From Cupriavidus sp. YR651 (GTDB lineage: Bacteria > Pseudomonadota > Gammaproteobacteria > Burkholderiales > Burkholderiaceae): a DNA stretch of 64,000 nucleotides. The translations under genes and the position numbers were made by a program. Below, in pieces: positions 47,283-55,383 of the stretch (the first letter of the stretch is position 1; each line of letters begins with the position of its first letter). Location: NCBI RefSeq assembly GCF_900101625.1, contig NZ_FMYZ01000001.1, forward strand, positions 652,304 through 716,303. The letters are read 5' to 3'. A model generated the notes under the pieces. It was given only the letters and a program-made list of their open reading frames with translations. It was not told the DNA's origin and searched no databases.

Positions 47283-48362
47283 TCAGGCGGCACGTGTGTC
47301 GGGATGTGGGTCCGGTGCGTCTGTCTCCGGGCCGCCAGTCGCGGCGCCTGCGGCACCGGACTTGTTGGCAAAGGCCCTTGCTATGCGTTCAATGACGCCA
47401 TTACTGGCCGCATCATACCCGCGTTTGATCGCCCATTCAAAAGAGTGGGCATCGGCCGAACCATGGCTTTTGATCACCAGCCCGCGCAGACCCAGGAGGG
47501 ATGCGCCGTTGTACCGTGCGGGGTCCAGCCGGCGCGCCAGGCGCGACAGCACGGGCATGGCCACGCCGGCCAATAGCTTGGTGAACCAGGAACGCGTGAA
47601 CTCTTCCTTGATCATGCTGCCGATCATCTTGGCCAGGCCCTCGGTGCTCTTGAGCGCCACATTGCCGACGAAGCCGTCGCAGACGACGATATCCGTCGTG
47701 CCCTTGAAGATGTCGTTGCCTTCCACGTTGCCGTAGAAGTTGAGTTCGGAAGCGCGCAGCAGCTCGCCGGCGGCCTTGACCACCTCGTTGCCCTTGATGA
47801 CTTCCTCGCCGATGTTGAGCAGGCCTACCGAAGGATGGTCCTTGTGGTCCACAACGGACACCATGGCCTCGGCCATGCGGGCAAACTGCAACAGGTGCCC
47901 GGGTTCGCAGTCGGCATTGGCGCCCAGGTCGAGCACCGTGGTGCCCCAGCCCTGCTCATTGGGAATGGTGGTGGCAATGGCCGGCCGCTCGATGCCCTCG
48001 AGCGTCTTCAGCACGTAGCGCGACACCGCCATCAGCGCACCGGTATTACCGGCGGAGATGCATGCGTCGGCCTTGCCTTCCTTGATTTGCGTGACGGCCA
48101 CGCGCATCGAGGAATCCTTCTTCTTACGCAGCGCCACTTCCACCGGGTCATCCATGGTGATGACCTCGGTCGCCGCCACAACGGTGACGCGCGGATGATC
48201 CACCGCATGCAGCTTCTTGAGCTGCGCGCCGATGGCGTCGGGCAAGCCGACCAGAATCATCTCGGCATCGTCGTGACGGGAAAGAAAACTGATCGCCGCC
48301 GGCACGGTCACGGATACACCGTGATCGCCGCCCATGCAGTCGATAGCGAGCTTGATCGTCAT
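47283..48362 (-). CDS. plsX: Phosphate acyltransferase PlsX
   Basis: A 359-residue enzyme that makes acyl-phosphate from acyl-ACP for phospholipid synthesis. N-terminus [33 protein letters not shown], and [13 protein letters not shown] are family marks. The ATG at 48362 is used; the frame runs 23 codons further 5' through the rpmF terminator. A Thr/Ala/Pro/Asp-rich tail ends the protein. First fatty-acid gene after rpmF. Confidence 0.97.
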   Translation of the reverse strand: MTIKLAIDCMGGDHGVSVTVPAAISFLSRHDDAEMILVGLPDAIGAQLKKLHAVDHPRVTVVAATEVITMDDPVEVALRKKKDSSMRVAVTQIKEGKADACISAGNTGALMAVSRYVLKTLEGIERPAIATTIPNEQGWGTTVLDLGANADCEPGHLLQFARMAEAMVSVVDHKDHPSVGLLNIGEEVIKGNEVVKAAGELLRASELNFYGNVEGNDIFKGTTDIVVCDGFVGNVALKSTEGLAKMIGSMIKEEFTRSWFTKLLAGVAMPVLSRLARRLDPARYNGASLLGLRGLVIKSHGSADAHSFEWAIKRGYDAASNGVIERIARAFANKSGAAGAATGGPETDAPDPHPDTRAA

Positions 48363-48467
48363 TGTTTCCAAATACGGAAAGCGCGCCGGCACCCACCGCA
48401 TCGGTTCGCGGGGACGCAACCAGCCGGACACGCGGATACGCTGCCGTGCGGGCGCCGAGCGCCCAAC

Positions 48468-48495
48468 AAAAAAGCGGCAACGAGCTTGCCGCTTT
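48468..48495 (-). terminator. Terminator after rpmF
   Basis: GCGGCAA and TTGCCGC pair around 5 nt with extra A-T pairs and T6 on the minus strand. It lies between rpmF and plsX, so plsX expression needs read-through or its own promoter. Confidence 0.85.
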
Positions 48496-48554
48496 CCTGT
48501 TTTACACCTGACAACGTGCGCGAGCGAGACACAGGGTCACGCCAGACGACCTGG

Positions 48555-48734
48555 TCAGTCGTTCTTGGTCTTGATGACCTTGCGACCACGATAGTAGCCG
48601 TTCGGGCTCACGTGGTGACGCAGGTGGGCTTCGCCCGTGGTCGGCTCGACGGCCAGAGGTGCGACCGTCAGGTGGTCGTGCGAACGATGCATGCCGCGCT
48701 TGGACGGCGACTTCTTGTTCTGTTGAACTGCCAT
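48555..48734 (-). CDS. rpmF: 50S ribosomal protein L32
   Basis: A 59-residue protein: [20 protein letters not shown] at the start and [17 protein letters not shown] at the end, which identify L32. It lacks the CxxC zinc motifs of the C+ form, so it is the zinc-free type as in E. coli. AAGGAG precedes the ATG by 5 nt. The yceD-rpmF-plsX order is conserved across proteobacteria. Confidence 0.97.
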   Translation of the reverse strand: MAVQQNKKSPSKRGMHRSHDHLTVAPLAVEPTTGEAHLRHHVSPNGYYRGRKVIKTKND

Positions 48735-48855
48735 GATGACTCCTTCGAGAATTTTACGATATTAACACACGCACCCTGCACAAGGCGTAGCCGGGGCCCG
48801 GCCGGGTACTTGACCTGCTACCAGTAAGACGCTGGCACCGTACGCATAAGTGGCG

Positions 48856-49473
48856 TCAATGCTTCGTCTTCAGGCTGGCCAGCGCCGCGAAGGGCGATGG
48901 CCGCTTTTCTTCTTCAGGTGGCGCCTCGGGCTCCACCTCGCCGTCCGTGCCGGTCACGAGTGACTCGTGCACTGCCGGGCAGACCGCATGCTTCGGCGCC
49001 GACGGCAACGCCAACAGCACCTCGTCTTCAATCAGATCCAGCGCCGAAAACTTCTTCGAACCCACGATCACGTCGAGTTCATCATCATCCATCGGCGCCT
49101 CGTCAGCCGCTTCCTCGCTCATCATGACCTCGAAGCGCATCTTCGTGGCGATCGGCTCCGGATACACCTGGAGGCACCGCTGGCAATCCAGCCAGACCCG
49201 TCCATTGACCGTCACGTCCAGGAACATCCGTTTGGACACCGGCTCGCCGGGCTCCACCGCCTCCTCGCGCACAAAGCCCGCGAGCATGTACCGGAAGGTT
49301 TCCTCCGGCGCCGACGCTGGCGCATCTTCCGCCGTCTCGGCTAAGATGCGCGGCAAATCGCGCGTCACGACCTCTCCCGTCACGTTGCCGCCTTTGCGGC
49401 AGAAGGCGAAGAGATCCGTTTCGCGCAGATCGAATGCCACGGCGGACGCCGCAGACTGGGTCGGCTGACTCAT
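48856..49473 (-). CDS. yceD: YceD/DUF177 family protein
   Basis: A 205-residue acidic protein. The DUF177 core reads RVWLDCQRCLQVYPEPI with the CxxC pair and ends with a DLIEDEVLLALP segment and HAVCPA. In plants and bacteria the family is linked to 23S rRNA accumulation; its bacterial role is not settled. The ATG at 49473 is preferred though no clear ribosome binding site is present; the frame is open 39 codons upstream. Upstream of rpmF and probably co-transcribed. Confidence 0.92.
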   Translation of the reverse strand: MSQPTQSAASAVAFDLRETDLFAFCRKGGNVTGEVVTRDLPRILAETAEDAPASAPEETFRYMLAGFVREEAVEPGEPVSKRMFLDVTVNGRVWLDCQRCLQVYPEPIATKMRFEVMMSEEAADEAPMDDDELDVIVGSKKFSALDLIEDEVLLALPSAPKHAVCPAVHESLVTGTDGEVEPEAPPEEEKRPSPFAALASLKTKH

Positions 49474-49585
49474 GTAGGGCTGACGCTGGAAATATGCCTT
49501 GTTTGCCGCATCTGAAGACGATCCACGCTGACGAGGCTGGATTCGCCTGCCGGCCAGACCCTTGAGGGAACCCGGCCCGGCGCGA

Positions 49586-49599
49586 GGCACGAACGTGCC
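49586..49599. promoter_or_regulatory. Inverted repeat in the yceD-maf intergenic region
   Basis: GGCACG-AA-CGTGCC, 6-bp perfect arms, in the 268-bp gap between the divergent yceD and maf genes. Possible operator; no known consensus recognised. A weak maf promoter (TTGCAC at 49671, TATGCA at 49695, 18-bp spacer) lies further right. Confidence 0.3.
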
Positions 49600-49741
49600 C
49601 GAGCGGCTAAACGCGCGATTTTACGACGAAATCTTTGAAGCGGTCAAAGTATACCGACCCTGCATCGACCTTGCACAGCGAATTCCCACACAGATATGCA
49701 GCGCCCGCCGCATCCTTTGTTCTTTTTGCCCAGTGACTGAT

Positions 49742-50344
49742 ATGTCTTCCCCCGATGCCCGCCCTCCCCTGATCCTGGGCTCAAGCTCCCCCTACCGGCG
49801 CGAACTGCTGGCGCGCCTGCGCCTGCCTTTTGAGGTCGCCACCCCGGACATTGACGAAACGCCACTTCCCGGCGAAGCCCCCGAGGCCACCGCGCTCCGA
49901 CTGTCCCGCCTGAAAGCGGAAGCGATCGCCGCGCGACACCCGGGCGCACTGGTGATCGGCTCAGACCAGGTCTGCACGCTCGATGGCACGCAGATTGGCA
50001 AGCCTGGCAACCACGAGAAAGCGATGGCGCAACTGCGTCAGATGCGCGGCCGTACCGTCACATTTCATTCCGCCCTGTGCCTCCTGGACGGCCGCACGGG
50101 GCAGGCCCAAGTGGCGGACGTGCAAACCCACGCCACTTTCCGCGACCTGTCCGACGCGGAACTCGACACCTATCTGCGGCTGGAAACGCCTTACGACTGC
50201 GCCGGGAGCGCCAAGGCCGAGGGCCTGGGCATCGCGCTGCTGGCCCGGGTGGAATCCGACGATCCGACGGCGTTGATCGGCCTGCCGCTGATTGCGCTGA
50301 CCGGCATGCTGCGCGCGGCCGGCTATCCGCTATTTGGAGCCTGA
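49742..50344 (+). CDS. yceF: Maf-family nucleotide pyrophosphatase (YceF type)
   Basis: A 200-residue house-cleaning pyrophosphatase; the YceF subfamily hydrolyses 7-methyl-[40 protein letters not shown] and SDQVCTLDG are family motifs. The ATG at 49742 is used; the open frame upstream is not conserved. Divergent from yceD; followed by a methyltransferase gene after 3 bp. Confidence 0.94.
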   Translation: MSSPDARPPLILGSSSPYRRELLARLRLPFEVATPDIDETPLPGEAPEATALRLSRLKAEAIAARHPGALVIGSDQVCTLDGTQIGKPGNHEKAMAQLRQMRGRTVTFHSALCLLDGRTGQAQVADVQTHATFRDLSDAELDTYLRLETPYDCAGSAKAEGLGIALLARVESDDPTALIGLPLIALTGMLRAAGYPLFGA

Positions 50345-50347
50345 GCC

Positions 50348-51079
50348 ATGACCGGCACCCTTTTCCTGATCCCGAACACGCTGGGCAAGCGCGATGCATT
50401 CGACCCGCTGCCCGACGTCATTCCGGCCGGCGTCCAGCAGATCGCCGCACAACTCGACTACCTGGTAGCCGAAAACGCCAAGACGGCGCGCGCCTTTCTG
50501 AAGAAGCTGAATGAAACCAGCGCGCTGGCGCACCCGATCCAGCAGATCGAAATCCGCGAACTGAATGTGAATACGCGAGCCGAAGCGCTGGCCGCCCTGC
50601 TCGATCCGATTGCAGAGGGGCGCGATGGTGGCCTGCTGTCGGAAGCCGGCGTGCCGGCCGTGGCAGACCCGGGCGCGGACCTCGTGCGACTGGCCCACGC
50701 GCGCGGCGTTACCGTGCGCCCGCTGGTTGGTCCGAGCTCAATCCTGCTGGCGGTCATGGGCTCAGGCCTGAACGGCCAGAGCTTTGCGTTCAATGGCTAC
50801 CTGCCCGTCGATGCCGACGCGCGCGCGCAAAAGCTGCGCGAACTGGAAGCCCGCTCGCGCAAGGCGCACCAGACACAAGTCTGGATCGAAACCCCCTACC
50901 GCAATGGCGCACTGCTGGAAGCACTGCGACAGCATTGCGCCGGATCGACCCTGCTGTCGATCGCCGTCGATCTGACGCTGCCCACCGAGACGATCGTCAC
51001 GCTGCCGCTCTCGGCGTGGCGGCCGGACCGGCTGGATCTGCACAAGCGACCGGCCATCTTCTCGCTGCTGGCCAGCTGA
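50348..51079 (+). CDS. SAM-dependent methyltransferase, tetrapyrrole methylase family (RsmI-like)
   Basis: A 243-residue protein of the SAM-dependent uroporphyrin-III C/tetrapyrrole methylase fold, RsmI-like branch, with LLSEAGVPAVADPGADLVRLAH and VRPLVGPSSILLAVMGSGLNG. True RsmI methylates C1402 of 16S rRNA; this shorter paralogue is common next to maf in Betaproteobacteria and its target is not known. Starts 3 bp after maf, so it is co-transcribed. Ended by a strong terminator. Confidence 0.9.
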   Translation: MTGTLFLIPNTLGKRDAFDPLPDVIPAGVQQIAAQLDYLVAENAKTARAFLKKLNETSALAHPIQQIEIRELNVNTRAEALAALLDPIAEGRDGGLLSEAGVPAVADPGADLVRLAHARGVTVRPLVGPSSILLAVMGSGLNGQSFAFNGYLPVDADARAQKLRELEARSRKAHQTQVWIETPYRNGALLEALRQHCAGSTLLSIAVDLTLPTETIVTLPLSAWRPDRLDLHKRPAIFSLLAS

Positions 51080-51121
51080 CCCGCGCCACCCGCAGGCTCC
51101 GCACCAAGGGAAGAGAAAAGC

Positions 51122-51150
51122 AAAGGGGACGCACGGCGCGTCCCCTTTTT
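51122..51150 (+). terminator. Terminator between the methyltransferase and sppA
   Basis: AAAGGGGACGC and GCGTCCCC(TTT) form a stem of at least 8 bp with a 5-nt loop and T5; serves both convergent genes. Confidence 0.9.
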
Positions 51151-51169
51151 CACATCACATCCGCGATCC

Positions 51170-52336
51170 CTACCGCATCGGCTGGATACTCGTGCCCATC
51201 AACATCGTCTTCATCGCCGCCGAGCCCATTGCCGCACCAAAGCGCTTGGCCACGCGTTCGGCGATGTTTTCCTTGACCGTGTAGTCGACGATGTCCTCGG
51301 CCTTGAACAAGTCCCGTGCCACGTAGTCCGCGCTGCCAACACCATCGGCCAGCCCAAGTTGCACGGCGCGCTCGCCAGACCAGAACAGGCCGGAGAACAA
51401 TTCCGGATCGCTCTTCAGACGGTCGCCGCGACCTTCCTTGACCACGTTGATGAACTGCTGATGGATTTCCTTGAGCATGGTCTCGGCGTAGACCTTCTGG
51501 CGCGGAACCTGCGGCGAAAACGGATCGAGCATGCCCTTGTTGGCGCCCGACGTGTACAGACGCCGCTCCACGCCGATCTTGTCCATCAGGCCGGTAAAGC
51601 CGAATCCATCCATCAGTACACCGATCGAACCCACGATGCTGGCCTTGTCGACGTAGATCTTGTCCGCCGCGGCCGCCACGTAGTAACCGCCGGATGCGCA
51701 GATCTCCTCCACCACGACATAAAACGGCTTGTTCGGATAGAGCGTGCGCAGACGATGGATCTCATCGTTGATGATGCCCGCCTGCACCGGAGAGCCACCC
51801 GGCGAGTTGATCTTGAGGATGACGCCAGCCGCATTGGTATCGGCGAATGCCGCCTGCAGCGAGGCATTGATCGATTCCGCACTGGCCGGCGTTCCCGCCG
51901 CGATCTCGCCCTCGAGCGACACCATGGCGGTATGCCGGCCCGATGTGCTGGTCAGGCCGTCGCCCTTGAAGTCGAACACCGCCAACAGGATCAGCGCGAG
52001 GATGCCCAGGCCAAGGAAGCGGAAGAAGATCTTCCAGCGCCGCGCGGCACGCTGCTCGCGCAGCGTGGCCATCAGCACCTTTTCCAGGACGTCGCGCTCC
52101 CAGCCGCCAGTGGCGCTGCCGCCTACCGGGGCCTTGCCACCTTTGCCCGCCATGCGCGCCTGGCGTTCGTCACCCTCACGCCGGGCAGCATCATCGCCCG
52201 CCTTGAGTTCATGCTCGAGCGGGTAGTCCGCCTGGCGCGCGGTCTCCAGCCGATGGGCGTCTCCGGGGCCGGCGCCCGGTGCGTCCGCATCGTTAGGAAA
52301 ACCCGGTTCGACCGGCGGTTTTTGCTGTTCTGTCAT
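51170..52336 (-). CDS. sppA: S49-family signal peptide peptidase SppA
   Basis: A 388-residue inner-membrane Ser/Lys protease that degrades cleaved signal peptides. One membrane helix at about 107-123 (FFRFLGLGILALILLAVF) after a long charged cytosolic N-terminus (about 100 residues). Active-site Ser in ICASGGYYVAAAADKIY; Lys in TSGANKGMLDPF. A single SppA module, as in the short form. Follows the Rieske gene on the minus strand. Confidence 0.94.
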   Translation of the reverse strand: MTEQQKPPVEPGFPNDADAPGAGPGDAHRLETARQADYPLEHELKAGDDAARREGDERQARMAGKGGKAPVGGSATGGWERDVLEKVLMATLREQRAARRWKIFFRFLGLGILALILLAVFDFKGDGLTSTSGRHTAMVSLEGEIAAGTPASAESINASLQAAFADTNAAGVILKINSPGGSPVQAGIINDEIHRLRTLYPNKPFYVVVEEICASGGYYVAAAADKIYVDKASIVGSIGVLMDGFGFTGLMDKIGVERRLYTSGANKGMLDPFSPQVPRQKVYAETMLKEIHQQFINVVKEGRGDRLKSDPELFSGLFWSGERAVQLGLADGVGSADYVARDLFKAEDIVDYTVKENIAERVAKRFGAAMGSAAMKTMLMGTSIQPMR

Positions 52337-52393
52337 GCAATTGGACTCGGTGAAAATCGGACTCGGTAAAGTCAGACGGAAGCCCCGCGAGGC

Positions 52394-52777
52394 TCAGGTG
52401 GCCTCGGGCGGGTAAAAAGGCGGTTCGGGGAGCCAATAGACGGCGCCCTCGCGTTCTTCGGTCCGGAGCTTGACCAGCGCGGCGCCCCGGCAAGGGCCGC
52501 CCACGCAAAGGCCGGTGTCAGGCGCATACGTCGCGCCATGTGTCGCGCACATCAAGTATAGGCCCGTGCTATCGAAAAAATGCCCTTCCTGCCAGTCGAG
52601 CTCCATCGGCACATGCGCGCACTGGTTCAGATAGGCATGGGCGGCGCCGTCGTAACGCACCACAAAGGCACCGATCTCGCGCGCTTCGACCTTGACGGTG
52701 AATCGCACTCCCGCGCCACCATCGGCAAGTTCGTCAGCGCCGCACAAGCGCCGCGGCTCCAGGCTGGATTCAGGCAT
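52394..52777 (-). CDS. Rieske [2Fe-2S] domain protein
   Basis: A 127-residue ferredoxin-like Rieske protein. Cluster ligands: C-x-H in NQCAHVPME and C-x2-H in MCATHGATY. No membrane anchor, so a soluble electron carrier or regulatory subunit, NirD/BphF-like. The ATG overlaps the stop of the HAD phosphatase gene by 8 bases. The partner oxygenase or reductase is not encoded nearby. The HAD-Rieske-sppA order is common in Betaproteobacteria. Confidence 0.93.
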   Translation of the reverse strand: MPESSLEPRRLCGADELADGGAGVRFTVKVEAREIGAFVVRYDGAAHAYLNQCAHVPMELDWQEGHFFDSTGLYLMCATHGATYAPDTGLCVGGPCRGAALVKLRTEEREGAVYWLPEPPFYPPEAT

Positions 52778-53429
52778 GCGTGAGTAACCACTCTTGCAGA
52801 TCGGCAATCGACGTCGCGCAATGCACCGGCGCCATCGCGCGCAGCGCATCGGCCGGATGCGCGCCATAGCACACGCCGAGGCCCTGGGCGCCCGCGTTGA
52901 CGGCCATCTGCAGGTCATGCGTGGTATCGCCGACCATCACCGTTCGGGAAATGTCCTGCCCGAGCTCGCGCGTCAGTTCGTGCAGCATCGCCGGATGCGG
53001 TTTGGAAAACGTCTCGTCGGCACAGCGCGTGGCATCGAACAGCTTGCCGAGCCCGGTGGCCGCCAACGCACGCTCGAGCCCCACCCGGGTCTTGCCGGTG
53101 GCCACCCCCAGGAAATAGTGCTCCGCGTGCAGGGATTCGAGCATCTCGGGCACGCCGGGGAACAACACCAGATCGGCGTCGCGGGTCAGGAAGTGGAAGC
53201 GATAGCGCTCGGCCAGACGCTGGTAGTCGGCCGGGTCGAGCGTCGGCACGGCGTAGGACAACGCATCCTTCAGCCCCAGTCCGATCACATGGCTGGCGGC
53301 GCTGTCGTCCGGCACCGGCAGCCCCAGGTCGCGGCTGGCCAGCTGGATGCATTTGGCGATGGTCGGGGTGGAATCCATGAGGGTTCCATCCCAGTCGAAG
53401 ACGATCAGGTCGAAGCGCTGCCTGCCCAT
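52770..53429 (-). CDS. gph: HAD-IA family hydrolase (phosphoglycolate phosphatase-like)
   Basis: A 219-residue HAD phosphatase. Motif I FDWDGTLMDS (nucleophile Asp), motif II GVATGKTR, motif III KPHPAM, motif IV MVGDTTHDLQMA. Gph-like sequences clear 2-phosphoglycolate, but the substrate here is not certain. AAGGACC precedes the ATG at 53429. Between rluC and the Rieske gene. Confidence 0.9.
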   Translation of the reverse strand: MGRQRFDLIVFDWDGTLMDSTPTIAKCIQLASRDLGLPVPDDSAASHVIGLGLKDALSYAVPTLDPADYQRLAERYRFHFLTRDADLVLFPGVPEMLESLHAEHYFLGVATGKTRVGLERALAATGLGKLFDATRCADETFSKPHPAMLHELTRELGQDISRTVMVGDTTHDLQMAVNAGAQGLGVCYGAHPADALRAMAPVHCATSIADLQEWLLTHA

Positions 53430-53481
53430 TGAGGTCCTTGTTCGATGCAGAAAGTGTGGCGGGTTGCCCGATGCGCGCGCT

Positions 53482-54489
53482 TCAGGGCGCGGCGCGGGCC
53501 TGCCGCAATTGTTGCAGAAATTCAACACAATCGGCGGGGAGCGGCGCCGAGACCGTGATCGGCTCGCCCGTGGCGGGATGGATGAACGTCAGACGGTGCG
53601 CGTGCAGGAACATCCGCTTGATGCCCGGCCGCGCGTTGCTGCGCGATAGCGACTTGTTGAGCGCGAAATCGCCATACTTCTCGTCACCGACAATCGGAAA
53701 GCCCGATGCCTGCAAATGCACGCGGATCTGATGGGTACGACCGGTCTTGAGCTCGGCTTCCAGCAACGTATAGCCCTCGAAGGCCTCTACCCGGTTGAAC
53801 ACGGTGTGCGAAGGCAGCCCATCCGCCTGCACCCGGACCCGGCGCTCGCCGTCCGGCGTGCTGTATTTATATAGCGAGAGTTTTACGTGCTGGCGGGCAT
53901 TGGGGAATTCACCTGCCACGCAGGCGAAATACCGCTTGTCCATGTCGCTGCCCCGAATCTGCTCATGCAGATGCACCAGCGCGGATCGCTTCTTGGCGAG
54001 CACCAGGATGCCGGATGTTTCCCGGTCCAGCCGGTGGACCAGTTCCAGGAACTTTGCATCGGGACGTGCGCGCCGTAACTGCTCGATCACCCCGAATGCC
54101 ACGCCCGAACCGCCGTGGACGGCCACGCCCGCAGGCTTGTCGATCACCAGGAGATGCGCGTCCTCGAACAGGATCGGAAATTCCGCGGACGGCACATAAG
54201 CGCCGCCAGCATCCGGAGATGCCTTTTCCGCCACTCGCATGGGCGGAATGCGCACCACATCGCCGCACTGAAGGCGGTAGGTGGCGTCGATCCGGCCCTT
54301 GTTGACCCGGACTTCACCCGACCTCAATACGCGATAAATATGACTCTTGGGCACCCCCTTGGCGACCTTGAGCAGGAAATTGTCGATACGCTGACCTTCC
54401 GCGCTTTCATCGATGGTCACATACGCCACCTGGAGCGCGCCCGGGGTGGAACGCGGCTCCTTTTCAATTTGATGGCGTAACTCATTCAT
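53482..54489 (-). CDS. rluC: 23S rRNA pseudouridine(955/2504/2580) synthase
   Basis: A 335-residue RluA-family synthase. N-terminal S4 RNA-binding domain (QRIDNFLLKVAKGVPKSHIY), catalytic Asp in ELVHRLDRETSGIL, and C-terminal LKTGRTHQIRVHL. The ATG at 54489 is used; the frame is open 61 codons upstream into the rne leader. Divergent from rne, the same pair as in E. coli. Confidence 0.96.
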   Translation of the reverse strand: MNELRHQIEKEPRSTPGALQVAYVTIDESAEGQRIDNFLLKVAKGVPKSHIYRVLRSGEVRVNKGRIDATYRLQCGDVVRIPPMRVAEKASPDAGGAYVPSAEFPILFEDAHLLVIDKPAGVAVHGGSGVAFGVIEQLRRARPDAKFLELVHRLDRETSGILVLAKKRSALVHLHEQIRGSDMDKRYFACVAGEFPNARQHVKLSLYKYSTPDGERRVRVQADGLPSHTVFNRVEAFEGYTLLEAELKTGRTHQIRVHLQASGFPIVGDEKYGDFALNKSLSRSNARPGIKRMFLHAHRLTFIHPATGEPITVSAPLPADCVEFLQQLRQARAAP

Positions 54490-55383
54490 TTTCAATATAA
54501 TTTCCCGGCTGTTCCGGCCAAAGACCGGCAGCGCAAGACCTGTGTAAGCGTTTTTTGGCGCGGGCCCTGTCCGACATGCATGACTTTCGGAAGGTTTCCA
54601 GTCGGGCACCCTTGGGTATTCCCACCAGTATCCGCGCGAGATCTCGCATTTTACACTTCGGGTTGCCGCCAACCCGGCCCGTCTCCCGCATTTTGCGTAC
54701 CCCGCAGGCGCCAGACGGGCAAATAGCGGTAATCAGCAGCACGCACGCGCCGCGCCGGCGCGCAGGAAGTCGCCCATAGGCGGCTTCGGCGAAAGACGGC
54801 GGGCACGTGGAAACTGAGTGTTCAGGTAGAACAGAATTCAATGTGGATGCCCTACCGGCATCCGCATCGGTGAGAGAAGACCGCCCGCACCGGGAATCGG
54901 TGCCGGCCGGCAGGCGAGCCTGCCACCTGATCTGCATTATCGGCTTGTCGTATTTACCGGCGCCCGGTCGCAGAACTCCAAGAAGCAGCGGTGCGCCGCC
55001 AGGAGACAGATCAGGATGGCAAAAGGCCACGCGTGCCGCGTCCGAAAACTTGCTCTTTGACGCGTCTTGGCCATCCCGGCCGGCCGCGATGCGCGGAAAG
55101 CCAGTGCCGCAGGCATTGGACTTCATGGCGCATCGCCTCCGGCTGCCGGGCATCCGCCGCAAGTCGCTGTATCAGGAGCAGTGCCACGGCGCTCTCTCCG
55201 ACCCAGCGGACGCCACGACGCCGACAGCCTCTCTCTTTCACCCGCGCCCTGCCGGCTGCGACGTTTTGCGCGCCGGCGACTCCGGCAATTCTCCCGCCCT
55301 CGCTCTATTTCCTCGCGTGCTCCATGGATCGTCGCGGGCACCGCCCATAGGTGCCATCCGCGACACAGGAGTGAGGTATTGCG
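54490..55383 (+). promoter_or_regulatory. Long upstream region and 5' leader of rne
   Basis: 894 bp with no supported gene between rluC and rne. RNase E of other bacteria limits its own synthesis by cleaving hairpins in a long 5'UTR, and a region of this size fits. A short GGCAGGC/GCCTGCC hairpin is visible at 54909-54924, and CCATAGG occurs near both ends (about 54774 and 55346). No unambiguous promoter found. GAGG lies 7 nt before the rne ATG. Confidence 0.5.
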
